A stretch of 64,000 nucleotides of DNA. Origin: Lachnospiraceae bacterium. Its GTDB lineage: Bacteria > Bacillota > Clostridia > Lachnospirales > Lachnospiraceae. The stretch spans positions 124,001 to 188,000 of the forward strand of contig JAETRI010000001.1 of NCBI GenBank assembly GCA_021770245.1, given 5' to 3'. Every line of letters begins with the position of its first letter. The first letter of the stretch is position 1. Positions 1-9,306 of the stretch are shown in pieces. Position numbers and translations under genes: made by a program. The notes below the pieces were generated by a model. That model saw nothing but the letters and a program-made list of their open reading frames with translations. It did no database searches and was not told where the DNA came from.

Positions 1-543
1 TCCCAAAAACAGAAGCCCGCAGGCCGCCCACAGCCGCTTTCCCCGCATCGGGAACACATACAGAAGCAGCATTACGACTACAAAGTAGGTAACGTGCAGC
101 ACATTGGGATGGGTATAGCCCAGGGAATATCGGATGATCGGCCCAAGCCCGAGCCTGGAATGCACCACCACCACCCCGTCCCCCAGGCCCAGGACGCCCC
201 GCAGGACGGAAAAGAGGAAGGTCGGTCCCCAGATGCACAACGTTACCCTCATGACCCGGCGGATGGGAACGCCTTTCATTCCGATCACCATACAGACCGC
301 CGCCAGGGCCGCCGTTTCTTTGGAACTCTTCCAAATAGCGGCCGCCATCAGAAGGAGCGCCGCATTCAGGCACCATTCCTTCCGATTATAATCGGTTATA
401 AGCAGCTTGATGCAAAAGCACAGATAAGCGGCAGCAAGACAGATCGTAAACGGCTTCTGTCCCCCCGTCCATCCGATCCCCTTTGCCCCCATGGTAAGGA
501 GCAGGAAAAGATAATATAGGATTTCCCCCTTTGTCACCGTCAT
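1..543 (-). CDS. Wzy-like polysaccharide polymerase, partial (3' end outside window)
   Basis: The 181 residues visible read MTVTKGEILYYLF at the start and remain open at the left edge. They form several hydrophobic segments. A motif GYTHPNVLH resembles the GLGHPNAFY motif of the polymerase-like protein at 21978-23117, so I infer a Wzy/O-antigen-ligase-like membrane protein that joins lipid-linked repeat units outside the membrane. The ATG (541-543) overlaps the stop of the upstream gene in an ATGA, implying translational coupling as the last visible gene of the operon promoted near 7819. Family assignment rests on topology and one short motif, so it is moderate. A generic EpsG-like protein is the alternative. 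Confidence 0.6.
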   Translation of the reverse strand, partial: MTVTKGEILYYLFLLLTMGAKGIGWTGGQKPFTICLAAAYLCFCIKLLITDYNRKEWCLNAALLLMAAAIWKSSKETAALAAVCMVIGMKGVPIRRVMRVTLCIWGPTFLFSVLRGVLGLGDGVVVVHSRLGLGPIIRYSLGYTHPNVLHVTYFVVVMLLLYVFPMRGKRLWAACGLLFLG

Positions 544-2876
544 TTCGCACGTTCCTTTCCTGCTTCCTCCCCCTTCGGGGCTGCCGCAAATCTTCGTTTC
601 ATCCGGCCCGCCAGGCCCGCGTCCTTTCCCGCAGTCAATACCATCCCCGCCAGGAAAAGAAGGGATACCGCCTCGCTCAGCCGCCAATACCAGGGCTCCG
701 CAAAGCGCACCGTGAAGCTCCCCCGATAGCCTCCGGGAATTTCCACCCGGACCCGTCCGGAGGTACCGGCCGCAAGCGCCAGCCTGCTCCCGTCTGCACT
801 CTGTGCCCGATAACCCTGATACATAAGCAGAGGCACCTCCACCCATGCCGCCTCCCCGGTCAGATTGGACAGCTCCACCCGGATCCCCTTTTTCATCCGT
901 TCCCAATTCTCCACCGAAACGCAGCTGGCATCAAAGGTCGGCCGGTCCACATAGTTCTCCAAATCGCTGTCCTGCGGGAGATATTCCCCGCCCCCGATCT
1001 CGCCGCCGGTCAGATTTCCTCCCTGATAGACGCGCATGGGAGGCGTTTCCAGAAGGACCGCGCTTTCCAGGCTGATCCCCTGCCACAGCGCCACACCGAC
1101 GAATACGACGGCCATGACCTGTTTTCCCCTTCCCCCTTCCGGCGCATGCTGCAGGGCCAGGCAGATCAGCCAGGCCAGAAACACCCCGGCCATAGCCAGG
1201 AAGCGCCAGGGATACTGCAGGCTTCTTTCGGGATATTGGAGTATCGGGAAAGCCTTGGCCAGCGCGGACCAGGGAACCAGATAAGTGGTCAGAAGCAGGC
1301 TCAGCAGGCAGAACAGCAGGCAAATCCTTCCGGTCCTTTTCTTTGTTTCGTGCCTGGTCTCCCCGGGCAGCAGAAACCAGACGGCCAGGGCCGCCAGGGA
1401 TGCCAGGCCGGGTGTCTGGGGCATTTCGCCCATCACCCCCGCATGATGTCCCAATGACATGGCCGTCACCTGATAGGTATTCATAAACAGCTGGGCCACA
1501 AAGGAGGCGCGTTCGTCCATACGGAACATCGTATACCCTTCCGCATCATTGATCACAAACATGCCGTTTTTCATATAGTCCAGGAAAGGCACCAATGACC
1601 ACAGGCACAGGGCCGCGATCCCTCCGGCCGCCTTTGCCAGAACCACAAAAGTCTGTTTCCGGAAGGTCCTCTTCCACCCGATCACACACAGCAGGATCAC
1701 GAACAGGGCGACCATTTCGCAGGAAATCATGTGGCAGTGATAGATGCCCGCACAGCCCAGAGCAATGATGCGCCAGCTTTTCCGGTGGGCGGATGACCCC
1801 TCCGGTTCCGTATAGGCCAGCCAGAAGCCATACAGCACCAGCGGTAAGAACACCATCGCGGTATATTCCCCCACCGCCGCCCGGCCGTAAATACAGGTCA
1901 TCCTGTAAATGTTCATCGTATATACACAGGTACATACCAGCCCGATCTTCTTACTTTTCCCCATCCCGGAAAAACAGTGCCACGCCAGAAAGGCGGTGGC
2001 CGTGTTCACCGTAAGCACATACAGCCGGTAAACCGTCTGCAGGGAAACCCCGAACAAGCGCAGCAGGGCGGACGGATAGAGGAAGAGATCCCCATAAAAG
2101 ACGGAAACCGCATAGCCATGCCCGTTCAGCCAGCCGGGTTGTATTTTTACCGGAAACATGCCCTCCACGAGGCCGTTCTTCAGCCCTTCTATCCGCATCA
2201 GATGAAAGGGAAGGTCATGGGCATCCCCCGAAAGATAATCCACCATCAAGGGCAGGCTGCCGGCAAAAATCAGGAGAAGAAGCGCCTTCAGACAGAACCG
2301 GTCCTCCCTTCCCGGCAGGAGCCGGTCCCGATACAAGAACCCGACTGCGGCCAGATCCAACAGCAGCAGCCAGGCTGCCAGGCCGAACAGACGGCTTCCC
2401 ACAGCATAGGGAGACTCTTCGATCTCCACCTCCCGGATGAGGAGATAGCTTCCTTCCCACGCATCGCCCTGCAGCCTTCCGTAAACGTACATCGGCCGGT
2501 CTGCATATTTCACCTTGAAGTCGCAGACCGAACTTCCTTCTCCGGAGGCGTGGATATCGCCGCTCACCTCATAGTCGTGCCTGGCGTCCGTATAGCACAC
2601 GCCCAGCATTCCCGTTCCCACGAAATCATAGCTGATGCGCACCGTATACATCCCCCTGGGCAGGGTAAATTCCGGCGTCATAATCCGGCCGACGCCAAAG
2701 GAATGATCCACATAGAAACCTGCTTCCCCGTTCTCATACACCAGTTCCTCCTGGGAGAAGCGAAGGTTCACGGGTTCTCTGTGCATCAAACAGACGGCGG
2801 AAAAGCAGAGCATAAGGACCTCCGCCGCTATGAGGAAGAGCCAGCCTCTCCGACCCGATTGTACCCGCTTAAGCAT
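540..2876 (-). CDS. large polytopic membrane protein, GT-C-like (PTPS-related/YfhO-like)
   Basis: A 778-residue protein with about 12 hydrophobic segments and a soluble beta-rich C-terminal part ending in one more membrane helix. The loop after the first membrane block has DLPFHLMRIEGLKNGLVEG and a YGDLFLYPSALL stretch, which I associate with the '6-pyruvoyl-tetrahydropterin synthase-related' membrane family (PF10131), thought to be lipid-sugar-dependent glycosyltransferases of the GT-C fold. The open frame extends 30 codons further upstream. I start at ATG 2876 because GGAGG lies 9 bases before it and the longer form would run into the upstream glycosyltransferase gene. It overlaps that gene's stop by 8 bp. 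Likely role (inferred): adding side sugars to the polymer outside the membrane. Confidence 0.65.
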   Translation of the reverse strand: MLKRVQSGRRGWLFLIAAEVLMLCFSAVCLMHREPVNLRFSQEELVYENGEAGFYVDHSFGVGRIMTPEFTLPRGMYTVRISYDFVGTGMLGVCYTDARHDYEVSGDIHASGEGSSVCDFKVKYADRPMYVYGRLQGDAWEGSYLLIREVEIEESPYAVGSRLFGLAAWLLLLDLAAVGFLYRDRLLPGREDRFCLKALLLLIFAGSLPLMVDYLSGDAHDLPFHLMRIEGLKNGLVEGMFPVKIQPGWLNGHGYAVSVFYGDLFLYPSALLRLFGVSLQTVYRLYVLTVNTATAFLAWHCFSGMGKSKKIGLVCTCVYTMNIYRMTCIYGRAAVGEYTAMVFLPLVLYGFWLAYTEPEGSSAHRKSWRIIALGCAGIYHCHMISCEMVALFVILLCVIGWKRTFRKQTFVVLAKAAGGIAALCLWSLVPFLDYMKNGMFVINDAEGYTMFRMDERASFVAQLFMNTYQVTAMSLGHHAGVMGEMPQTPGLASLAALAVWFLLPGETRHETKKRTGRICLLFCLLSLLLTTYLVPWSALAKAFPILQYPERSLQYPWRFLAMAGVFLAWLICLALQHAPEGGRGKQVMAVVFVGVALWQGISLESAVLLETPPMRVYQGGNLTGGEIGGGEYLPQDSDLENYVDRPTFDASCVSVENWERMKKGIRVELSNLTGEAAWVEVPLLMYQGYRAQSADGSRLALAAGTSGRVRVEIPGGYRGSFTVRFAEPWYWRLSEAVSLLFLAGMVLTAGKDAGLAGRMKRRFAAAPKGEEAGKERAK

Positions 2877-4077
2877 CCCGATACACCTCCAAAAGCTTCC
2901 TGCAGTACTTTTCCGCGGAATCAAAACGTTTCTGCACCTGCATACAGCCCTGCGCATATTTCTCACACCGCTCTTTATCGAGCCAAAGCTTTTTGATCTT
3001 TTCCGCCAACGCTTTTCCGTCTCCTGCCTGGAACATTTCCCCGCTGACCCCGCAGTCGATCAGTTCTCCGGTTCCTCCCAGATCGGAGGCGAGCACCGGC
3101 GTGCCGCAGATCTGGCTTTCCATCACGCTGAACGGACAGTTCTCGTACCACTCCGAGGGGAATACGGTAAAAGCGGCCCCGGAGATCGTCCCCGCCAGCT
3201 CCTCCCCCGATAAAAACCCCTTGTTCGCTATATTTCCCACGGCCTCCACTTCGCCCTCCAGGGGCCCGCTTCCCGCAAAAACAAAGGGGATCTCCGGAAG
3301 GCTGCGGCAGGCCGCAAGGAGGGTGGCAACCCCCTTTTCCCGGCAGTATCTCCCGAAATACAGCACATAGCCGCCCTTCTTCTGCCCGATGCCGGACGGC
3401 CTGTCCGCGAAATTATGCATGACAACAAGCCTGTCCGACAGATCCGAAAAACAGGAAAGTTTCTCGGCCATGAACCGGCTGGGGCATATGATCCGGTCCA
3501 GTTTCCGGTACGTGTGCAGCCTCCGATACAGCCAGCCTTCCACGCTTCCCAGTATGCTCTTTATCAGGGAACCGTGGATGCATTTTCCCCTGATACAGGG
3601 CAGCGTGCTGCCGCGGAGACATTTCTCGCATCGTTCGTATTCCAGGGGCCGCAGGAGGAGATGGTTGGGGCATACCAGCTGATAGTCGTGGGCCGTATAG
3701 ATCAGGCGAACCTTTTTCCCCTGTTTTTTTTCAAAGCGTCCTACTTCATATAAAATGGAAGGAGTCAGCTGAAAATTGAAATTGTTCAGATGCACCACAT
3801 CCGGACGATAGTCCTCCAGGACGGGGCGCAGCTTCCTTCTCGCCTCCGTGGAGTAAATGATCCGGAAGGGATAGAGCAGCTTTCCTGCCCCTTTTCCATG
3901 GAAATCCATGTCGGAGGTATAGCTTTCAACCCGATTTCCCACGATCCTTCCCTCATGCTCCATGCCGAAATACTGAACTTCGCATCCCAGCTTTACCAGT
4001 TCCTCCCCCACCCGGAAGATATAAGTCTCCGAACCGCCGTTGGGATAGAGGAATTTATTGACCAGTAATATTTTCAT
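2869..4077 (-). CDS. glycosyltransferase family 4
   Basis: A 402-residue cytoplasmic GT-B enzyme. The N-terminus MKILLVNKFLYPNGGSE has the glycine loop of GT4, and the donor-site EX7E motif lies near residues 310-320 (SEWYENCPFSVMES) followed by GTPVLASDLGG. Between about residues 135 and 170 there is a cysteine-rich insertion (YERCEKCLRG, then CIRGKCIHGS) that could bind zinc; I have seen this layout in a GT4 subgroup but cannot name its substrate. It sits 6 bp after the GT26-GT4 fusion gene and overlaps the next gene. Donor and acceptor cannot be read from the sequence. Confidence 0.85.
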   Translation of the reverse strand: MKILLVNKFLYPNGGSETYIFRVGEELVKLGCEVQYFGMEHEGRIVGNRVESYTSDMDFHGKGAGKLLYPFRIIYSTEARRKLRPVLEDYRPDVVHLNNFNFQLTPSILYEVGRFEKKQGKKVRLIYTAHDYQLVCPNHLLLRPLEYERCEKCLRGSTLPCIRGKCIHGSLIKSILGSVEGWLYRRLHTYRKLDRIICPSRFMAEKLSCFSDLSDRLVVMHNFADRPSGIGQKKGGYVLYFGRYCREKGVATLLAACRSLPEIPFVFAGSGPLEGEVEAVGNIANKGFLSGEELAGTISGAAFTVFPSEWYENCPFSVMESQICGTPVLASDLGGTGELIDCGVSGEMFQAGDGKALAEKIKKLWLDKERCEKYAQGCMQVQKRFDSAEKYCRKLLEVYRDA

Positions 4078-4083
4078 TTTCCG

Positions 4084-6072
4084 TCAGTCTCTCTTCCCCA
4101 GGTAGAGCTTCAGCGTCCGCTGTGTCACGTCATCCCAGTTATATTTCCCGCAGATATAGGACGCGCTGTTCTCCCGGTAAGTATCCCGCCTGCCTTGGTC
4201 GCGCACCAGTTCTTCCAGCACCCTGCGCAGATCCTCCACGTTCCCCTTTTCAAAGGAAACCGCATGGTCCTGTGTCACCTCGATATTTTCCCGGATATCG
4301 CTGACCACGCAGCAGTTCCCATAACTCATGGCCTCCAGGAGGCAGACCGCCATTCCCTCCACGTCGCTGGGAAGGATGAAAAGATAGGCATTGGAATACA
4401 GCTCTTCCAGCACCTGCCCGTCCACGAAGCCCGTCATCAGGATCCGCTCGTCCGTGGCGGCCATCCGCTCCACCAGCTCCATGTACTCCTGGGAATTGCT
4501 GTTTCCCCCGGCGATCACCAGCTTTTTCTGGCTTTTCATCCCTTTGAAGGCTTCGATCAGATAATGGATCCCCTTTTCCGGGACGATCCTGGCCAAAAAC
4601 AGCAGATAACCGTCCTTTTCCAGCCCATAGCGCCGGGTGATCTCCCGGGCAGGACGATTCTCGGGCCTGGAGATTCCGTTGGGGATGAACACCGTCCGTC
4701 TCCCGTACTGCTCCAGGAAATATTTCCCCATGTTATCGGAAAGCACGATCAGTTCGTCCGCATATCTGGCGGCCATTTTTTCTCCCGTCTTTAACACGAA
4801 AGAGGCAAAATTTCCCCATTTGGAGCGCTGCCAGTCCAGGCCGTGGATGGTGGCCACCGTACGGATCCCCAGCAGCTTGGGAAGCCAGATCATGATACAC
4901 GGTCCTTCCGCATGGAAATGGATCACGTCGTAACCGCCGAAAACGGCACGGATTACCGCCAGCACCGAATAAACGATGGCATTCAGCTTCCCGTTTCTAA
5001 ACGTGGGTATGGTGATCAGCCGGATCCCGTTATAGGTCTTTCCCTTGTACTGCTTATATTTCTTTCCCGCCGTATGCTTTCCGTAACGGTTATAGGCGTC
5101 CACCCTGTGGCCCAGCCGCACCAGGCGGGTGGACAGCTCGTCCACCACGATCTCCACGCCCCCCTCCCGGGAGGGAATACGTTTATGCCCGATCATCGCT
5201 ATTTTCAGCGGCCTGTCCCGCTTTTCTTCCAAGGCCGTCCGGCGCCGCTGCGCTTCCTCCCGCGTCGTAGTGTTTTCCTTCTTTTCCGCTGCCGCACCTT
5301 GGTTTGCGGCATCGATTCCCCTCCGTCCCTTCAGCCGCTCCCGGAGCATATAAAACAGAAAGAAGAAGTTCGTATCCAGATAGCGTGGAAACAGCCGCTT
5401 CGGATCCTGCCCGATCCGGAAAAGCCACTCCATACATGATTCCTGCATCCAGGCCGGCGCACGCTTCACCGTGCCTGCATGAAAATCGAATCCGGCGCCC
5501 ACCCCCGCCATAACGCCGCAGACTTTCCCGTCATGGGCCGCCATCCACCGTTCCTGTTTGGGAGCTCCCAGCCCTACCCAGATAAAGTCAGGCCCGGCCT
5601 CGTTGATCCTTCTCACGTCTTCCCGGTCTTCCTCCGGCGTCAGGGTACGAAACGGCGGTGAATACATTCCCACGATCTGAAGGCGCGGATATCTTTCCGT
5701 AAGGTTTTTCCGTAAAGCTTCCAAAGTTTCCGGTCTGCTCCCGTAGAAGTAATGGCGGTACCCCTCCTTCTCCGAAATGCGGAAAATCTCCGGCATCAGA
5801 TCCGGTCCCGGGACCCTGCCTGCATCCCTGTGCCCGCCCCAGCGCTGTACGATGGAAAGGGGTTTTCCGTCCGGAAGGTTCCTCGCCGCCCCGTTCTGTA
5901 TCCTCCGGTACTCCGGATCCCGATAGGCCATCACCGTAGTATGCACATTGGATACACAAATATAATGTCCCCTCAGCTTATCCAGGTTTTCTCTCAGATC
6001 CCTGACTGTACTCTCCATATTCGTCACATTAATTCTGGTGCCAAGGATGCTGTGGTATGTTGTCTCTGCCAT
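4084..6072 (-). CDS. GT26 (WecG/TagA/CpsF) - GT4 fusion glycosyltransferase
   Basis: The 662-residue protein is two complete transferases in one chain. Residues 1-245 are a WecG/TagA/CpsF domain: NVHTTVMAYRDPEYR, the NLPDGKPLS loop and the hallmark GLGAPKQERWM followed by GVGAGFDFHAGTVKRAP. These enzymes add the second sugar (often ManNAc, ManNAcA or glucose) to the lipid-linked first sugar. After a charged linker (about 250-290) a GT4 begins at KIAMIGHKRIPSREGGVE, like the DUF1972 subgroup, with DVEGMAVCLLEAMSYG as donor site. The ATG follows a GAGAGG site and a small hairpin (6088-6101). The fusion would couple two successive additions. Reading the join as natural rather than a missing stop rests on the linker being in frame with no sign of a lost start. 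Confidence 0.85.
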   Translation of the reverse strand: MAETTYHSILGTRINVTNMESTVRDLRENLDKLRGHYICVSNVHTTVMAYRDPEYRRIQNGAARNLPDGKPLSIVQRWGGHRDAGRVPGPDLMPEIFRISEKEGYRHYFYGSRPETLEALRKNLTERYPRLQIVGMYSPPFRTLTPEEDREDVRRINEAGPDFIWVGLGAPKQERWMAAHDGKVCGVMAGVGAGFDFHAGTVKRAPAWMQESCMEWLFRIGQDPKRLFPRYLDTNFFFLFYMLRERLKGRRGIDAANQGAAAEKKENTTTREEAQRRRTALEEKRDRPLKIAMIGHKRIPSREGGVEIVVDELSTRLVRLGHRVDAYNRYGKHTAGKKYKQYKGKTYNGIRLITIPTFRNGKLNAIVYSVLAVIRAVFGGYDVIHFHAEGPCIMIWLPKLLGIRTVATIHGLDWQRSKWGNFASFVLKTGEKMAARYADELIVLSDNMGKYFLEQYGRRTVFIPNGISRPENRPAREITRRYGLEKDGYLLFLARIVPEKGIHYLIEAFKGMKSQKKLVIAGGNSNSQEYMELVERMAATDERILMTGFVDGQVLEELYSNAYLFILPSDVEGMAVCLLEAMSYGNCCVVSDIRENIEVTQDHAVSFEKGNVEDLRRVLEELVRDQGRRDTYRENSASYICGKYNWDDVTQRTLKLYLGKRD

Positions 6073-6087
6073 TTATCCTCTCATTCT

Positions 6088-6101
6088 GCCGTCCTGACGG
6101 C
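6088..6101 (-). repeat. family B leader hairpin (GCCGTC-CT-GACGGC)
   Basis: A perfect palindrome followed, in the minus direction, by AGAATGAGAGG and the ATG at 6072. The same order (GC stem, AGAATGAGAGG-like site, start codon) recurs before the genes starting at 23117 and 56530, and in looser form at 53623. Confidence 0.7.
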
Positions 6102-6137
6102 TCTCTCATCTATGGTGAACTTTCTGCGGCCGATCTT

Positions 6138-7658
6138 TCACCGGATTCCCCTCTTCAGGTGATTGTATAGATATCTGCATTCCTGCCCCCGTCCAAACAT
6201 CAGCAGGAAAATCCCGTTGTAAATTACGGTGATCAGCACCGCGGTCAGGATCATCCGTCCCAGGGTGATATCCGTCAATATAGCATTCCCCAGAAAACGG
6301 CAAATAATCAGCGCCGCAGCCGAGACGCCGGTATAGCGGAGCGTATCATAAAAATAGCTTCCGGCACCCCGCCCAAAACAGGCGCGGTAAATGATGACCG
6401 GGCGGACGGCATTGGCAATCAGGCCGGAAACGATCGTCCCGATGTATATTCCCACCAGCCCGATACGCTGCACCAGCAGTACGGAAAGCACCAGGTTCAC
6501 CGCCCCCTGGATCAGGGGCAGCCATTTGTCCTGTTCAAACACGCCCGCCGCCGTTTTATAATTGGACAGTACCACTCTCTCCCCTTTAAAATAATAATCC
6601 ACCAGGATCGCCCCGATCACATACCCCGGCAGGGCGAACCGTTCCCCGTAGACCCAGGTTACCAGAGGCGTAAGCAGGATGAAAAAAGCCACCGCCGAAA
6701 ACCCATAAATCCAGGAGGCCACGAAACGGTATGCCAAAAACGTTTCGTACTGCTTCTCCTTCTTTTCCGTCGCGATCAGGTTCCCCAGGCTCGATATCAC
6801 GGAATTGAAAATCACGTTCACAAAGTTCGCAATCAGATTGATGAACTTATTGTAGTTCTCCACGAAACCGGACATGGCCACGTTAATAAAGCCGGAGATC
6901 AGGATGGAATCCGTCTGGAGCCTGGCCGCATCTCCCACCTTATGGCAGACCAGGGCGCCTGTCTTCCTCCTGATATCGGCCGACTCCTCGGCCGTCAGCT
7001 TCCGCGTATCCTTCTCCTTCAAATAGGGATACTTCCGGTTTAAATAGACGTTTGCGAAAATCTTCTGCAGCAGCTCCACCGCCGAAGCGGTCAGCAGATA
7101 CAGATAAAAATTCCCTCCGGCCAGAAGCAGCGCGATCTGCAGCGCCACCGTAACTATTTTCGTAATTGTCAGAATATTTGACTGGATATAATTCTTCTGT
7201 TCCGCGTTGGGCAGACTGTATTTATATGCGACAAAATAGGAGCTCACCGTATTAAACAGGAAAATCAGATAAAAAAGGATCAGATCCCGTTCTCCTTCGA
7301 TTCCCACCGGATCCTTGATCATAATTTTCAGAAACGGAACGAGAAGAAGCCCCACACAGGCAACCACCAGGGCGATCAGACGGTAAGCCTTCCTGTAAAA
7401 CAGCATATAAGCCTTGACCGTCTCCCGGTCTCCCCTTGCCACCGGGGCATACAGGCTGAAATTGATCGCTGTCCCCAGACCCAGCTCCGCCATGGACAGC
7501 ACCGAAAGAATGCTGCTGTAGGTGCTGTTCACCCCCAGCAGGGTTTCTCCCAGCCGCATAATAAAGATCTTCTGTAATACGATCCCCAGAACCCCGGTTA
7601 CCGCATTGCCCAGATAGCCGAAAAAAATGTTCCGGGCCGCATACCTGACACGTCCCAT
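6138..7658 (-). CDS. Wzx-like polysaccharide flippase (MATE/PST superfamily)
   Basis: A 506-residue integral membrane protein with about 12-14 helices. It starts MGRVRYAARNIFFGYLGNA and continues with LGETLLGVNSTYSSILSVLSMAELGLGTAINFSL, the usual opening of the polysaccharide transporter (PST) family that moves undecaprenyl-linked repeat units outward. The frame is open 37 codons further, but ATG 7658 has GGGAAGGG just before it and begins exactly where family members usually begin. It is the first gene of the left operon, about 160 bases after a good promoter (7819-7847). Its presence together with Wzy-like proteins suggests a Wzx/Wzy-dependent pathway. Confidence 0.88.
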   Translation of the reverse strand: MGRVRYAARNIFFGYLGNAVTGVLGIVLQKIFIMRLGETLLGVNSTYSSILSVLSMAELGLGTAINFSLYAPVARGDRETVKAYMLFYRKAYRLIALVVACVGLLLVPFLKIMIKDPVGIEGERDLILFYLIFLFNTVSSYFVAYKYSLPNAEQKNYIQSNILTITKIVTVALQIALLLAGGNFYLYLLTASAVELLQKIFANVYLNRKYPYLKEKDTRKLTAEESADIRRKTGALVCHKVGDAARLQTDSILISGFINVAMSGFVENYNKFINLIANFVNVIFNSVISSLGNLIATEKKEKQYETFLAYRFVASWIYGFSAVAFFILLTPLVTWVYGERFALPGYVIGAILVDYYFKGERVVLSNYKTAAGVFEQDKWLPLIQGAVNLVLSVLLVQRIGLVGIYIGTIVSGLIANAVRPVIIYRACFGRGAGSYFYDTLRYTGVSAAALIICRFLGNAILTDITLGRMILTAVLITVIYNGIFLLMFGRGQECRYLYNHLKRGIR

Positions 7659-7818
7659 AAATGGCCCTTCCCCGAAATAAAACAGACATAAAATGGATAT
7701 AGTATCTATGAACATCCCGGCAGACAGCGGAATAACCGTGCAGATCCGTCTGCGCAGCTGCCCGGACACCGGGCGGATCGGGTCAATTGCAGCCAGAATT
7801 TCCCTGCATGACTAGACC

Positions 7819-7847
7819 ATCTTACCATAAAGAAAACTTTTCTTCAA
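7819..7847 (-). promoter_or_regulatory. predicted sigma-A promoter of the left (flippase) operon
   Basis: Read on the minus strand: -35 TTGAAG (7842-7847), 17-base spacer, -10 TAAGAT (7819-7824). Transcription would start near 7812, leaving a leader of about 150 bases before the flippase ATG at 7658. The divergent promoter at 8021-8049 lies about 175 bases away. Confidence 0.5.
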
Positions 7848-8020
7848 CCGGCTTCTAAAAGGGGGCGGTGAAAAGTAACGGCAGAGCGTAATAGTCCGCA
7901 GAGGCCGCAGGGCCATTCGTGCGTTTGTCGTGCATCTGTCGGTGCTGCTTCTTGAGTCGGCGGGCGCGGCTGAACTGCTGCCGAAACCGTCGGGCAAACA
8001 TTAATATTTTATGAATCCAC
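7848..8020. other. intergenic region between divergent promoters
   Basis: About 170 bases with no convincing gene. It contains a GC-rich stretch with GCGTTTGTCGTGC (7918-7930), a string that occurs again at 48930-48942 in another intergenic region. Possibly an operator region or a remnant of a repeated element; no function can be assigned. Confidence 0.4.
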
Positions 8021-8049
8021 TTGTTACAAATTCCCACTTGCTATATACT
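8021..8049 (+). promoter_or_regulatory. predicted sigma-A promoter of the SGNH lipoprotein gene
   Basis: -35 TTGTTA (8021-8026), exactly 17 bases, -10 TATACT (8044-8049). The start site would be near 8056, giving a leader of about 70 bases that includes the GCCGC/GCGGC hairpin (8099-8115) directly before the GGAGG site. Confidence 0.6.
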
Positions 8050-8098
8050 GGATATAGCATTTTTATGTTTTGCCGCATATACGGCCGGTTTGGAGTGA

Positions 8099-8122
8099 GC
8101 CGCAAAGGACGCGGCATGGAGG
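8099..8122 (+). repeat. family C leader hairpin with ribosome site
   Basis: GCCGC (8099-8103), loop, GCGGC (8111-8115), then ATGGAGG; the start codon follows at 8129. The same stem followed by CATGAAAGGATT is found on the minus strand before the genes starting at 48589 and 59257, so this is a repeated leader module used on both strands. Confidence 0.65.
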
Positions 8123-8128
8123 ATTATA

Positions 8129-9214
8129 ATGAAAAAAAGAAAACTATGTACGCTTCTTCTGGTCGTTTCCCTGCTGTTCGGCCTGTGCCTGGACGGCTGC
8201 TCTCCTTCCGGAGGCGAAACGGGGGATTCCGAAAAATCTGCCGCCGAGTACGAAGCACAGATCCAAGAACTTCAGGATCAGATCCGTTCCCTGGAAGAGC
8301 AGCTGGCCCGCTATGAACCGGTTTCCGACGAGTCCTCGGCCCAGGAATCCGAGATCGCCCAGGTGCCCACGGAATCCGAAACGCCGGCGGAGACCCAGGA
8401 ACAGGCCGAACCTCCCCAAGAGACACAGACCCAGGAGGAGGGGACGCCGGAGGAAGACGGCCGCAAACAGATTGTGGTCTTCGGCGACAGTATCTGGGAC
8501 AGCTCCAGAGACGAATCCGGCATTGCCTATCTCGTCTCTCAATATATGGATGCCGACGTATATAACTGCGCCATAGGCGGCACCCGCGCCACCATGAAGG
8601 ACGGCGCTCCCACGGAGGATTTTGAGAACTGGGATTCCACCTCCCTCTCCGGCATGATCCATGCCGCCATCGGGGACGTTGATCCGGAACGGTTCCTGGA
8701 AGGGTATGTGGCCGGCGGTGTGTTCATGAATGTGGACTTCTCCAAAACCGACTATTTTATCATTGCCTACGGACTGAACGACTATTTCTCAGGAGCCGTT
8801 CTCAATGCGGATAATTCCAACAGCTGGGATACCCACGGCTACGGCGGTGCGCTGCGGATGGCTATAGACCGGCTGCGCAGGCACTTCCCCGATGCCCAGA
8901 TCCTGCTGATCTCCCCCACCTACTGCCAGTTCTGGAAGGACGGGGTGATGTATACGGACAGCAACATGAAGGATTTCGGCGGCGGGACCCTCACCAACTA
9001 CGTCAATGTCTGCCAAAACGTGGCGGAAACCGAGCAGACCTTGTACATTGATGCCTACACCACCATGGGGATCAACACCTATACGGCGGAAGATTATCTG
9101 GAAGACGGGATCCATCTCACCGCCGCCGGACGGGAATTGTATGCCAAGGCCGTATCGAGCTGCCTGAAGTATGGAAGGCCGGGAAAAGTTTCCGGCAATT
9201 CCATCTACTATTAA
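8129..9214 (+). CDS. SGNH/GDSL hydrolase lipoprotein
   Basis: 361 residues. An N-terminal signal (MKKRKLCTLLLVVSLLFGLC) ends in LDGC, an atypical lipobox with Asp at -2, so lipid anchoring is probable but not certain. Next come a coiled coil (about 47-70) and a Glu/Pro/Gln/Thr-rich stalk to about residue 108. The SGNH domain follows, with block I FGDSIWD, block III GLNDYF and block V DGIHLTAAG giving the Ser, Gly/Asn and Asp-x-x-His residues. Such enzymes de-esterify sugars or peptidoglycan at the cell surface. It is the first gene of a short plus-strand pair with its own promoter, so it could trim acetyl groups of the polymer made here. GGAGG lies 6 bases before the ATG. Confidence 0.85.
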   Translation: MKKRKLCTLLLVVSLLFGLCLDGCSPSGGETGDSEKSAAEYEAQIQELQDQIRSLEEQLARYEPVSDESSAQESEIAQVPTESETPAETQEQAEPPQETQTQEEGTPEEDGRKQIVVFGDSIWDSSRDESGIAYLVSQYMDADVYNCAIGGTRATMKDGAPTEDFENWDSTSLSGMIHAAIGDVDPERFLEGYVAGGVFMNVDFSKTDYFIIAYGLNDYFSGAVLNADNSNSWDTHGYGGALRMAIDRLRRHFPDAQILLISPTYCQFWKDGVMYTDSNMKDFGGGTLTNYVNVCQNVAETEQTLYIDAYTTMGINTYTAEDYLEDGIHLTAAGRELYAKAVSSCLKYGRPGKVSGNSIYY

Positions 9215-9306
9215 GGGCAGCTCTGCCGGACGCAGATCGTATCCGACGCCTCATATCCGGACAGATTTTTCTACATAGATAAAGAACAGGGGGATATACC
9301 GTTCAT

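Noticed and set aside
1977-2996. 339-codon plus-strand frame opposite the PTPS-like protein
   Set aside because: Antisense shadow of a long GC-rich gene; no ribosome site or recognisable domain.
7812-8037. Two ~60-codon minus-strand frames in the divergent promoter region
   Set aside because: They run over both predicted promoters, differ in frame, and have composition of noncoding DNA; the shared GCGTTTGTCGTGC string with 48930 explains their apparent similarity (HDKR) to another frame there.
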